From Bacillota bacterium (GTDB taxonomy: Bacteria > Bacillota > Clostridia > Christensenellales > CAG-138), in the NCBI GenBank assembly GCA_023435855.1, contig JAEZLG010000006.1, positions 1-14,557 of the forward strand: a stretch of 14,557 nt of DNA, written 5' to 3'. This document shows, in pieces, positions 6,701 through 13,555 of the stretch (positions are counted from its first letter, which is position 1; the number at the start of each line of letters is the position of its first letter). The notes under the pieces were generated by a model, which was not told the origin of the DNA, made no database searches, and was given only the letters and a program-made list of their open reading frames with translations. Position numbers and translations under genes: made by a program.

Positions 6701-7034
6701 AGCAATCAAAGGGAGAGACGAAGGGTACGAGGTAATCTCTGTACAAAGAAGCCCCTATGTGGTGGACAATGCCGTGATGGAGGCGGTGCTCTCCTTTGCG
6801 GGTGTTAAGGCGAAGGATACGCTTAAATCCATACTCAAAGGGCAGGCGCAGCCGTCGCCTTATCGCTTTAAGCGCGGCGGCGTGAGTGCCTGCACGTACT
6901 GCGATTATAAGAGCGTATGCGCGTTTGACGTGCGTTTAAACGGTTGTGCCTATAGAAACCTCAAGAGTGTAAAATTAGAGGAATTTATGCTGCGGACGGG
7001 AGGGCAAATAGATGGCGAAAACAAAATGGACTAA
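3708..7034 (+). CDS. addB: ATP-dependent helicase/deoxyribonuclease subunit B (AddB)
   Basis: Subunit B of the AddAB complex, the Firmicute counterpart of RecBCD. AddAB unwinds and resects double-strand DNA ends and loads RecA after Chi recognition. The 1108-residue protein begins with a P-loop, GRAGAGKS (9-16), as in helicase-like AddB proteins. The C-terminal RecB-type nuclease domain carries GKIDRLD with Asp899 and VIDYKSG with Asp916 and Lys918. It also has the four cysteines of the AddB 4Fe-4S cluster: Cys755 in NACPF, and Cys1062, Cys1065 and Cys1071 in a CX2CX5C pattern. The ATG at 3708 overlaps the thpR stop as TGATG and has AGGGAGA seven bases upstream; an in-frame TTG just before it is less likely. 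The gene overlaps addA by 23 bases, implying coupled translation. Intact and of typical length. Confidence 0.97.
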   Translation: MERITFVAGRAGAGKSRYLRERMRELLLNKERVIVIVPEQFTFETERELTEAFSGGLYNVSVFSFTTLARRVLKKSGERNVFLSPEGMRMVVKKSVNECEKKLTAFSGVAERPGFSETAVSLFTMFKRFEITPKELNKATEKLPDEALLKRKLLDLSLLYEHTEEYLLGRYLDSEDALNALLRLMPESFVTDCHVFIDGFDLLTEQIYRIIVSLMQHVKSVSVSFRADFSPRCRDMDVFKVEHRAYSRLFEEANALSLPTKLVRLPFEGEKERAVPSALRHLEKEGFAYPFTVYDGEPSGITLFAASDRITEAHALADRISVAARQGIRYRDMAVVCTDMGAYFPIVSRVFHARKIPFFTDHKHPLSGYPAPRLLLYALRAAILDFSASDMIELAKTGLCGITLDEAEIFENYVIACGIRGKAFLEPFKRGAVPAEAETARIALAEPLIALKNRLRTGKTAALKTEAVAEYMETLKVFDKQDELSIKLRQEDRLELAAENAQVYNHIMEILSQLHAVMGDTALTNKRFLAVLSEGFDAASVGVIPATADQVLFGSVGRTRARSVRALFVIGANEGAFPLVSLDEALIDDRELNSLRELNVTPWDSSLDKAAVALADVYSAVSKPTEALYVSYPMTVEGQTQPACALIDRMQALFPTLTLHTDVNAAFSPVSKEGAFLSLTQMLRSYADTGVMDAQLAPLYAWFHKNEAFKERLRGIIEAIFFNNSPEPFGEELALALYGNEAAGSATRFEEFNACPFKHFAKYGLRILPRKEYKERSLEEGIFLHEAISLYIDALTARYKDLTPVTQELCEALVDEVLPPLIASHNNGVFLDTRRGMLRCAELVREVKATSWAATRQLKVGSFKVVSTELAFGLKDAPLPPIIVKINDSTYFRITGKIDRLDSYESGGETYYRVIDYKSGNKQFDFSELYYGLKLQLPLYAKAALAIKDAARAAGFYYLHIHEPVLSDEVHTEDAFEKQLFKAFRLKGLTLNEPEIVEAIKGRDEGYEVISVQRSPYVVDNAVMEAVLSFAGVKAKDTLKSILKGQAQPSPYRFKRGGVSACTYCDYKSVCAFDVRLNGCAYRNLKSVKLEEFMLRTGGQIDGENKMD

Positions 7035-10000
7035 CGAACAGACACAAGCCATCCAAAGGGAAGGGAATCTTCTCGTTGCCGCTGCTGCCGGAAGCGGCAA
7101 GACCGCCGTTTTAACCGAGCGCATCGCACGGCTAATTTATGAAGGTGCAGACGTAAGCGATTTTTTGGTGGTTACCTTCACGCGCGCAGCGGCGGGCGAA
7201 ATGAAAAAGCGTATCGCCAAGCGTTTAGCCGAAGCCGCGTCCCAAGCGCAAGGGGAGCTTGCGGCACGACTTTACCGCGCGGCCGTGGGCGTTTCGCAGG
7301 CGAACATTTCTACCATCCATTCGTTTTGCACGCAGGTTTTACGCCGCCATTTCCACTTGGCAGGCATTGACCCCGGATTTCGAGTTGCAGACGAGGCAGA
7401 TATCGCTCTTATGCGTGAGGATGCGCTCGATGAGCTGACGGAGGAATTTCTTGAAACGGATGAAAGCGCCTTCAAAAAGCTTTGCGAGATGTTCGGTACA
7501 AACGACGAAATGCGCGAGGCTGTTTTAAAAATACATGCCTTCATGTATTCAAAACCCGACCCGTTTGCATGGCTTGAAAGTGCCGTGGAACTTTACCGTA
7601 CGCCCGAATCTGAAATGCTGTCTTTGCCGCATGCAAAGCTTTTTTTAAAAAGCTCTAAGCGCGCATTGGCAAGAGAGGTTGAGCGCTACGCCGATGCACG
7701 GGATTTGGCGGCAGAAGAGGACGAAAAAGCGGCGGCTACGATGGACTCCGAGCTTTTGCAGCTTCGCGCGGCGCTATTATGTGAGGACTTAAAAAGCTAT
7801 CACACAGCGCTTATGTGCGTGGATTTTGCAACACTAAGGTGGAATAAAGCTACACCTGATGATATAAAGAATTCCGTTAAGTCCGTCCGCGATGCATGTA
7901 AAAAGGCTTATAAAAAACAGTTGATTGAATGCGCTGTGGATGTAAAAAAAGAGTTTGAGCGTATGGCGTATACGGCGGAGAGACTTGAAACGCTCATAGA
8001 ATTCCTCCGCGCGTTTTCAAAGCGTCTCGATGAAAAAAAGGCGGAAGCGCGTTCGGTCGATTACGGCGACCTAGAGCATATTGCGCTGAAGCTTCTTAAA
8101 AACGAGAACATCGCCGCAGAGTACCGCAATAAATTCCGCTATATATTCGTAGACGAATACCAGGATTCCAACGCTGTGCAGGAAAGCATTTTAAATTCGT
8201 TTTGCCGCAAGGACAACCTGTTTTTTGTCGGCGATGTAAAGCAGAGTATCTACCGCTTCCGCCTTGCGGAACCAAAGCTGTTTTTAGAAAAATATGCGGG
8301 ATACGGTGCTATGTGCGGCGGAACGCTCGTGGACCTCAACGCAAATTTCAGAAGCGCCACCAATGTGGTGGATACTGTGAATGCCGTGTTCTGCCGCGCT
8401 ATGAGCAAAGAAGGAGCCGAGATAGAATACGACAGCCGCGCAGCACTTCTCCACGGTCGAGCAGATGATACATTGGGCTTAGCAGAGCTTTGCCTTGTGG
8501 AAAAATCGAGGCCTGATACTTCTTTGTTTTCAGAAATCGAAGACGATACTCCCGATGAGCGAAATGGTACGGATGAGGAAGAAAAAGAGCCTGACGATGA
8601 AGACGGGCTTATAGACATGGAGGATGCCGAAGCGGAGGCGCGGGTAGCGGCAAAAAGGATCCATACGCTCTTAAATTCCATGCAGGTTAAGGATGCAAAA
8701 ACAGGTGAGCTGAGGGCACTTAAATACAGCGACATTGCGGTATTGCATCCAAAACCCAAGCGTGTTGCGGCAACATGGGTGGAGACTTTAAGCGCATGCG
8801 GTGTACCCGCTTACGCACAGCTAAAGGGCGGTTATTTTGAAGCGGTGGAAGTGCGGGTGTTTTTAGACCTTCTGCGCGTACTTGACAACCGCAGGCAGGA
8901 TATACCCCTCGCGGCGGTGATGCGCTCACCCATAGGCGGATTTTCCTCGACGGAACTTATTGAGATTCGCGCAGGGTACAAAACCGGTACTTTATTTGAA
9001 GCGCTTTTAGACCTAGACCAATACGACACACCTCTAGCGAGAAAAGCCAAAGCATTTTTAAATAAGATTGCGCGTTGGCACGAGGATGCCGCATTAAGCG
9101 GGCTTGAGGAGCTTTTGGGAATGCTTTTGGAGGACACCGGTTATTACGATTTTTCCGCAGCACTCCCCGGCGGGCAGGCGCGCAAGAAAAACCTCGAGGC
9201 TCTGTTTTCCATGGCGCGCGCGTACGAAAACAACGGCGCACGCGGTCTGTCGGGCTTTTTAAGGTTTATGGACCGTATCAAGAATACCGATTCCGTTGGC
9301 GAGGCGCAAACAGCAGGTGCAGACGTTGTGCGTGTTATGAGCATCCATGCCTCAAAAGGCTTAGAATTCCCGGTTGTGCTGCTTGCAGGTATGAGCAGCC
9401 GCTTTAACGAGAGTGACGCGAGCAGCCACCTCATTTTGGATGCGGAGCTCGGCATTGGCATACGCCCCGTCATTCGGAGCGTACGCGTACAACCCCTTCT
9501 TTTTAAGGCCGTGCGCGAAAACCGCAAATTTTTAGATACAGCGGAGCAGATGCGTGTGCTCTATGTAGGTATGACCCGTGCGCGAGACGCGCTTATCATG
9601 CTTGCGGCTGTGCAGGATACGCAAAAGGAAATAAGAAAAGCGCTTGTTCGCCTCACGCCGCTTCACGTCGTCAACAAAAAGCGGTTTTTGGATTGGACAC
9701 TCGCAGCGCTTATGGACACCCCTTGCTCCAATACGATACGAAAAAACCTCGGTATAAGCACAATAGAAGGGGAGGCGTTTTGCTCCATCTCGCTTGCATG
9801 GCCGGACGGCGGTACAGACGCAATCAACGCATTGGATGAAGGAGAGTTCCGCGCATTTTTAAAGCAAGCGGAAAATGCAGATACCGAAGCGCTCGAAAAA
9901 CCGTTTTCGTGGGAATATGCCTATCAGGATGCTGTAACGCTGCCCTCGAAGGTAAGCGTCACGGCACTTTCGCAAACACTTCCCAAGCTTCGTGAAGCGC

Positions 10001-10536
10001 CTGACTTTATGAAACCGAAAAAACCTACAGCCGCCGAGCGCGGCACGGCAACGCATCTTTTGATGGAGCACCTGAGCCTCAAATCCCATACGACAGATAC
10101 CGTAAAGGAGGAGCTTGAAGCGCTCACAAAGCGCAATGTGCTTACACTTGAGGACGCAGCGGTTATAAGTATACCTACGGTTGCGGGGTTTTTCTCATCT
10201 TCACTCGGGGTACGGCTCTTAGCATCAAGTTTAGTTGAGCGGGAGCTTGAGTTTAACTGCCGCATACCCGCTTCGGAACTTATGAATGTGCGAACAGAAG
10301 AACCGGTGCTTTTGCAGGGCGTCATCGACTGCTGCTTTTTAGAAGATGACGCATGGGTGCTTATCGACTATAAAACCGACTATATAGCCCCGAATGTATC
10401 GCTTTTACAAGCCGCGCAAAAGCACGCACGCCAGATTAATCTGTACGCGCGTGCCTTGCAAATCCTGACGAAAAAACCCGTGAAGGAATGTCATGTGCAT
10501 TTTTTAAGGACGGGGGACAGCGTGTTACTAAAGTAA
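7012..10536 (+). CDS. addA: ATP-dependent helicase/nuclease subunit A (AddA)
   Basis: The UvrD/SF1 3'-to-5' helicase and second nuclease of the AddAB recombination complex, 1174 residues. In order: Q-motif WTNEQTQAI (6-14), Walker A AAAGSGKT (24-31), Walker B VDEYQDS (380-386), GDVKQSIYRFR (407-417), MSIHASKGLEF (776-786) and VLYVGMTRAR (849-858). The C-terminal nuclease domain has His1015 in GTATHLLMEH, Asp1106 in GVIDCCF, and Asp1119/Lys1121 in LIDYKTDY, followed by a QINLYARAL helix. All catalytic residues expected for both activities are present. A strongly acidic stretch at about 508-543 (19 Asp/Glu of 36) looks like a disordered linker between the helicase lobes. The start is supported by GGGAGGG (6998-7004) and lies inside addB. 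It is the last gene of the operon; a strong terminator begins three bases after the stop. Confidence 0.97.
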   Translation: MAKTKWTNEQTQAIQREGNLLVAAAAGSGKTAVLTERIARLIYEGADVSDFLVVTFTRAAAGEMKKRIAKRLAEAASQAQGELAARLYRAAVGVSQANISTIHSFCTQVLRRHFHLAGIDPGFRVADEADIALMREDALDELTEEFLETDESAFKKLCEMFGTNDEMREAVLKIHAFMYSKPDPFAWLESAVELYRTPESEMLSLPHAKLFLKSSKRALAREVERYADARDLAAEEDEKAAATMDSELLQLRAALLCEDLKSYHTALMCVDFATLRWNKATPDDIKNSVKSVRDACKKAYKKQLIECAVDVKKEFERMAYTAERLETLIEFLRAFSKRLDEKKAEARSVDYGDLEHIALKLLKNENIAAEYRNKFRYIFVDEYQDSNAVQESILNSFCRKDNLFFVGDVKQSIYRFRLAEPKLFLEKYAGYGAMCGGTLVDLNANFRSATNVVDTVNAVFCRAMSKEGAEIEYDSRAALLHGRADDTLGLAELCLVEKSRPDTSLFSEIEDDTPDERNGTDEEEKEPDDEDGLIDMEDAEAEARVAAKRIHTLLNSMQVKDAKTGELRALKYSDIAVLHPKPKRVAATWVETLSACGVPAYAQLKGGYFEAVEVRVFLDLLRVLDNRRQDIPLAAVMRSPIGGFSSTELIEIRAGYKTGTLFEALLDLDQYDTPLARKAKAFLNKIARWHEDAALSGLEELLGMLLEDTGYYDFSAALPGGQARKKNLEALFSMARAYENNGARGLSGFLRFMDRIKNTDSVGEAQTAGADVVRVMSIHASKGLEFPVVLLAGMSSRFNESDASSHLILDAELGIGIRPVIRSVRVQPLLFKAVRENRKFLDTAEQMRVLYVGMTRARDALIMLAAVQDTQKEIRKALVRLTPLHVVNKKRFLDWTLAALMDTPCSNTIRKNLGISTIEGEAFCSISLAWPDGGTDAINALDEGEFRAFLKQAENADTEALEKPFSWEYAYQDAVTLPSKVSVTALSQTLPKLREAPDFMKPKKPTAAERGTATHLLMEHLSLKSHTTDTVKEELEALTKRNVLTLEDAAVISIPTVAGFFSSSLGVRLLASSLVERELEFNCRIPASELMNVRTEEPVLLQGVIDCCFLEDDAWVLIDYKTDYIAPNVSLLQAAQKHARQINLYARALQILTKKPVKECHVHFLRTGDSVLLK

Positions 10537-10538
10537 AG

Positions 10539-10573
10539 GAAGCGGCACTTGCTGAGAGTGCCGCTTCTTTTTT
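10539..10573 (+). terminator. Strong intrinsic terminator of the addBA operon, probably bidirectional
   Basis: A perfect 11-bp stem, GAAGCGGCACT (10539-10549) with AGTGCCGCTTC (10557-10567), encloses a 7-base loop and is followed by TTTTTT (10568-10573). It starts three bases after the addA stop. The convergent transporter's stop codon (complement of 10572-10574) lies inside the T-run. Read on the minus strand, the same stem is followed by the weaker T-rich CTTTACTTT, so it probably also ends the transporter transcript. Confidence 0.92.
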
Positions 10574-11846
10574 ATGCTTTAATGCTCGCATTATTTTCCG
10601 TTTGTTTTCCCATCCAATCCTTCCCGTCCACCATGCGTGCAGCGAGGAGGGCGGAGCTGGTGTTCCCAACAGCGTTGAGCATGGTTGCGGGCGGGTCGAT
10701 GATGGTGGCGATGATCGTTAAAATAGGCAGCGCAGCTATTGGGAAGCCCATCATTGTGATAATCATCAGCTCGGATATTGTGCCGCCGCCAATGGGTACA
10801 GCCGTAACAAGAAGCGTGGCCACGAGAGAAACCAAAAGCACATTTAGGATGCTGTCAAACGAGCGCATATCCAAGCCGAACAGGTAGGCGAGGAACAGCA
10901 CCTTAAATACGGAGCCTATGATGGAGCCATCCTTATGAAGATTGGTGCCGAGAGGGATAATTGTCTCGGCGATATCATCTGAAACGCCCATTTTCTTGGC
11001 AGAGGTTATATTCACGGGGATTGTGGCTGCGCTCGAACATGTGGCGAGCGCCGTTACAGCAGTAGGCAGCACGTTTTTCCAGAATGCCGTAAAGCCACGT
11101 TTGCCGCCCGCAAGGAGCGCATAAAGCGAATAAACAACAAAGAAGAACAGAAGCGATACCGCAAGGTACACCATAAATGTTTTCGCATAGCCTAAAGCGA
11201 TTTCGCTGCCGAATGTACCTACGAGCGCTGCCATATAGCACGCAAGGCCAAAGGGCGCATAGTACATGGTGTATTTGATAAATTTGAAGATAATATCGCT
11301 GAGCGAATCCAAAAGCTTAACGACCGGAGCGGCCTTTTCGCCCACCGCATGGGCGGATAGTCCGAACAATATGGAAAATACGATGAGCGCCAATAGGTTA
11401 GAGCGTGTTAGAAGCGAGGAGAAATCTCCAACGGTGAGGGTTTGTACCGTTCTTTCAAGGAAGGATATATCTTCCGCTTCCTCTTCTTGTGCGTCCATGT
11501 TAAGCTCGCTTTTGATGCGTTCGCCGTCGGCGGGGTTTACAAGTTTAACAGGCGCAGTCGCCGCCACGCCAACAAGTACGGCTACTAGGGATGTGGCGAT
11601 AATGACGGCTACGATGGCGGTCATGATCTTCCCGAGCCTTTTCGGTTTTTGCATCTTGGCAATGGCGAGCGATATGGTAACAAAAATCAACGGGACGATG
11701 ATGACGAGCATCAAATTTAAGAATAGGGTTCCAAAGGGATTGAGCACTTTCGCGCCTTCTCCCCATACTGCGCCTACGATTGCGCCTAAGATAACCGCAC
11801 CTAAGAGAATAAATGTGGAGCGATAATTTTTCAAAAACCCATGCAT
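10572..11846 (-). CDS. Dicarboxylate/amino acid:cation symporter, SLC1 (DAACS/GltP) family
   Basis: Secondary transporter of 424 residues in the cytoplasmic membrane, from the family of archaeal GltPh and bacterial GltP, DctA and SstT. Landmarks are an N-terminal GAIVGAVWG, PFGTLFLNLMLVIIVPLIF (37-55), re-entrant loop HP1 CSSAATIP (270-277), PLGTNLHKDGS (298-308) in place of the usual NMDGT region, HP2 with VPIGGGTIS (350-358), and DPPATMLNAVGN (384-395). An acidic loop lies near 119-132. By alignment from memory with GltPh, Asp394 is kept (Asp384), but Arg397 is Ala387, Asp405 is Asn395, Asn310 is His304 and Met311 is Lys305. Loss of the Arg argues against glutamate or aspartate as substrate; a neutral amino acid is possible. 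GGAGGG (complement of 11855-11860) sets the start. Monocistronic by layout, convergent with addA. Confidence 0.9.
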   Translation of the reverse strand: MHGFLKNYRSTFILLGAVILGAIVGAVWGEGAKVLNPFGTLFLNLMLVIIVPLIFVTISLAIAKMQKPKRLGKIMTAIVAVIIATSLVAVLVGVAATAPVKLVNPADGERIKSELNMDAQEEEAEDISFLERTVQTLTVGDFSSLLTRSNLLALIVFSILFGLSAHAVGEKAAPVVKLLDSLSDIIFKFIKYTMYYAPFGLACYMAALVGTFGSEIALGYAKTFMVYLAVSLLFFFVVYSLYALLAGGKRGFTAFWKNVLPTAVTALATCSSAATIPVNITSAKKMGVSDDIAETIIPLGTNLHKDGSIIGSVFKVLFLAYLFGLDMRSFDSILNVLLVSLVATLLVTAVPIGGGTISELMIITMMGFPIAALPILTIIATIIDPPATMLNAVGNTSSALLAARMVDGKDWMGKQTENNASIKA

Positions 11847-11892
11847 CGATTTGTCCCTCCATTTTAGCGTCCTTTAATGGTGGTATGGGAAG

Positions 11893-11923
11893 TTTATAAT
11901 CCCTCACCATAAACAGTATACAA
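11893..11923 (-). promoter_or_regulatory. Tentative promoter of the SLC1 symporter gene
   Basis: On the minus strand, TTGTAT (complement of 11918-11923) and TATAAA (complement of 11893-11898) lie upstream of the symporter start, but with a long 19-base spacer. An overlapping TATACT (complement of 11915-11920) is an alternative -10. Both are imperfect, so only the general location is supported. Confidence 0.3.
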
Positions 11924-11991
11924 CCTACGAATAGCGTTTCATCTGGCAAAAAAAACGATAAATGTTGCAAAAAGAGTTTATGATGCTAAAT

Positions 11992-12022
11992 GGAGTTGAT
12001 TGCGAAATTCGCAATCAACTCC
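11992..12022. repeat. 31-bp near-perfect palindrome, possible terminator or operator
   Basis: GGAGTTGATTGCGAA (11992-12006) and TTCGCAATCAACTCC (12008-12022) are exact reverse complements separated by one base. It lies 53 bases downstream of the condensation-protein stop and about 145 bases upstream of the symporter start, both on the minus strand. As RNA it would form a stem of about 13 bp, but the minus strand continues CATTTAGCATC with no solid T-run. A terminator lacking a strong U-tract or a regulator binding site for the symporter are both possible. Confidence 0.6.
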
Positions 12023-12075
12023 TTAGCCTGTTTAAATTGCTTTATTACCTTAGCGATCCTGCGATGAACGCGGCG

Positions 12076-13527
12076 TTACAGCTCGGCAGCGGCTGTAATG
12101 TCATGGTCCTCTTTGACTTCGAGCACTTCATGCATCAGTTGTCCAATGGTAATATCGGGGTTTGCTATGCCGGCTTCCATTACCCTTACGCTGTTTTCAA
12201 ACAGCGCTTGAAGCTCATATATGTAAAGCGCATTCAACCTATACTCAAAGTGAAAGTCAAGACCGCCCTTAATAAAGTTAGGAACAACCACGGTGTACAA
12301 GGGCATGGCAAAGCGGCCGTTGCTGTAGTTACCCATTTCACACTCCCAGCCCTGCGGCAGCGAAAACTTAAACGGGAGGCAGGACAAGAGCATAGAATAG
12401 GTGCATGATAATTGAGATCTGTTTTCCCAATGCGCAAGTCCATCCTTGGCAAGTGCAAAAATATAGTCTGTATGGCGAAGGATTTGAAACTGCAGCTGCT
12501 GCGTTTGCGTAATCGCTTCCATAAACGTCTTATCCTGTGCGATAACGGTGCGAATGGGAAGCGCGTTCACACGGCTGCCGCCGGAGCGCTTATCCGCAAG
12601 GGTAATTCTGCGGTTAAATGCAACGATGAAGGTAACGTCATCCGTTTCCTCATTGATTTTAGAAAGATAGGTGCGCATACCCATGTAAACCATCGTTTGC
12701 AGGGGAATGCTGTTTTTTTCGCAAAAGGAAAGTATCGGCTCTGCCCTTTGAGCGCTTAAGTGCATGTTGTAATTTTCGCTTCTGTCGTTTAATAGGGGAT
12801 TTATAGTCAAACAACGAAGGTTTTCATTTCTCTTCCTGCGGCGCTCCTTGTTAAGAAGCCGCATCCCGTCCGCACCGGCATAAAATGAAGGCCCATCTTT
12901 TAGAAACAGTTCTTTGAAGAATTGATGGTGTTTTTGATTGGCCTCTTTATCATGAAAGAGAAGTAAGTCTTTTTTTAAGCACTCTTCAAACGAAGAGAGT
13001 GGCTTCGGCATCGACGTTCCGTTTTGAAGCGCAGCGATTACTTCGATTAGATCAATAAAAAATAAAACCGCTGCGTAAAGGTCGGCAATCACATGTGAGA
13101 TGTTCAGATAGATGCCTGTACGCCCATCGTGGGTGTTATAGAGGATGACGCGATACATCTCACCCTTCATGACTTTCAACGGCTTGCGCGCATCTTTTGT
13201 AAGTGTAGCATCTTGCTCCTCTTTTGTTTTACCAGTGAAATCTAAAACGGGGATATTTTCAAGCTTTAGTTCCGGTAAAAAATATTGCATGAGCTTTCCG
13301 GCGCGCCTTTTGAAGCGTATGCGCAGACAGTCGTTGCGCTCAATTTCTATGTTCACCGCGCGTTTTAGAAGTTCAAAATCAAACTTGCGGTTGAGGATCG
13401 TATAGAAGATGATCTGTGTGCACTCCTTATGAAGGCTGTATTGCAGCTGCATAAGAGGTAACGACTGCGTGCCGCTGATTTCGTAATAGGTTCTCGATGC
13501 AACTTTATCATCGCTTATTGCGCTCAT
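12076..13527 (-). CDS. Stand-alone condensation-domain protein (NRPS C-domain / HxxxD acyltransferase superfamily)
   Basis: A 483-residue protein, about one full condensation domain, with no attached adenylation, thiolation or thioesterase part. Such domains catalyse amide or ester bond formation from carrier-bound or CoA-bound acyl groups. Motifs in order: IERNDCLRIRF (62-72, C2), NISHVIADL (142-150), which keeps the catalytic second His (His145) and Asp149 of HHxxxDG but has Ser144 for the first His and Leu150 for the Gly, FNRRI (304-308, C4 region), NALPIRTV (321-328, C5) and LDFHFEYR (423-430, C7 region). The catalytic pair suggests an active enzyme. It follows an FtsX-type permease by 28 bases, with AGGAGG (complement of 13535-13540) before the ATG, so the two are probably co-transcribed. 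No carrier protein or ligase is visible. Substrate unknown; a PapA- or alcohol-acetyltransferase-like role is an alternative. Confidence 0.8.
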   Translation of the reverse strand: MSAISDDKVASRTYYEISGTQSLPLMQLQYSLHKECTQIIFYTILNRKFDFELLKRAVNIEIERNDCLRIRFKRRAGKLMQYFLPELKLENIPVLDFTGKTKEEQDATLTKDARKPLKVMKGEMYRVILYNTHDGRTGIYLNISHVIADLYAAVLFFIDLIEVIAALQNGTSMPKPLSSFEECLKKDLLLFHDKEANQKHHQFFKELFLKDGPSFYAGADGMRLLNKERRRKRNENLRCLTINPLLNDRSENYNMHLSAQRAEPILSFCEKNSIPLQTMVYMGMRTYLSKINEETDDVTFIVAFNRRITLADKRSGGSRVNALPIRTVIAQDKTFMEAITQTQQLQFQILRHTDYIFALAKDGLAHWENRSQLSCTYSMLLSCLPFKFSLPQGWECEMGNYSNGRFAMPLYTVVVPNFIKGGLDFHFEYRLNALYIYELQALFENSVRVMEAGIANPDITIGQLMHEVLEVKEDHDITAAAEL

Positions 13528-13555
13528 GTTTCATCCTCCTACAAGTATCTCGGTG

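Noticed and set aside
11266..11826. 186-codon plus-strand open frame
   Set aside because: Antisense to the SLC1 symporter, whose minus-strand frame has clear family motifs; Ser/Thr/Ala-rich shadow translation.
11962..12408. 148-codon plus-strand open frame
   Set aside because: Starts in the palindrome region and runs antisense to the conserved end of the condensation protein; no domain and no good ribosome binding site.
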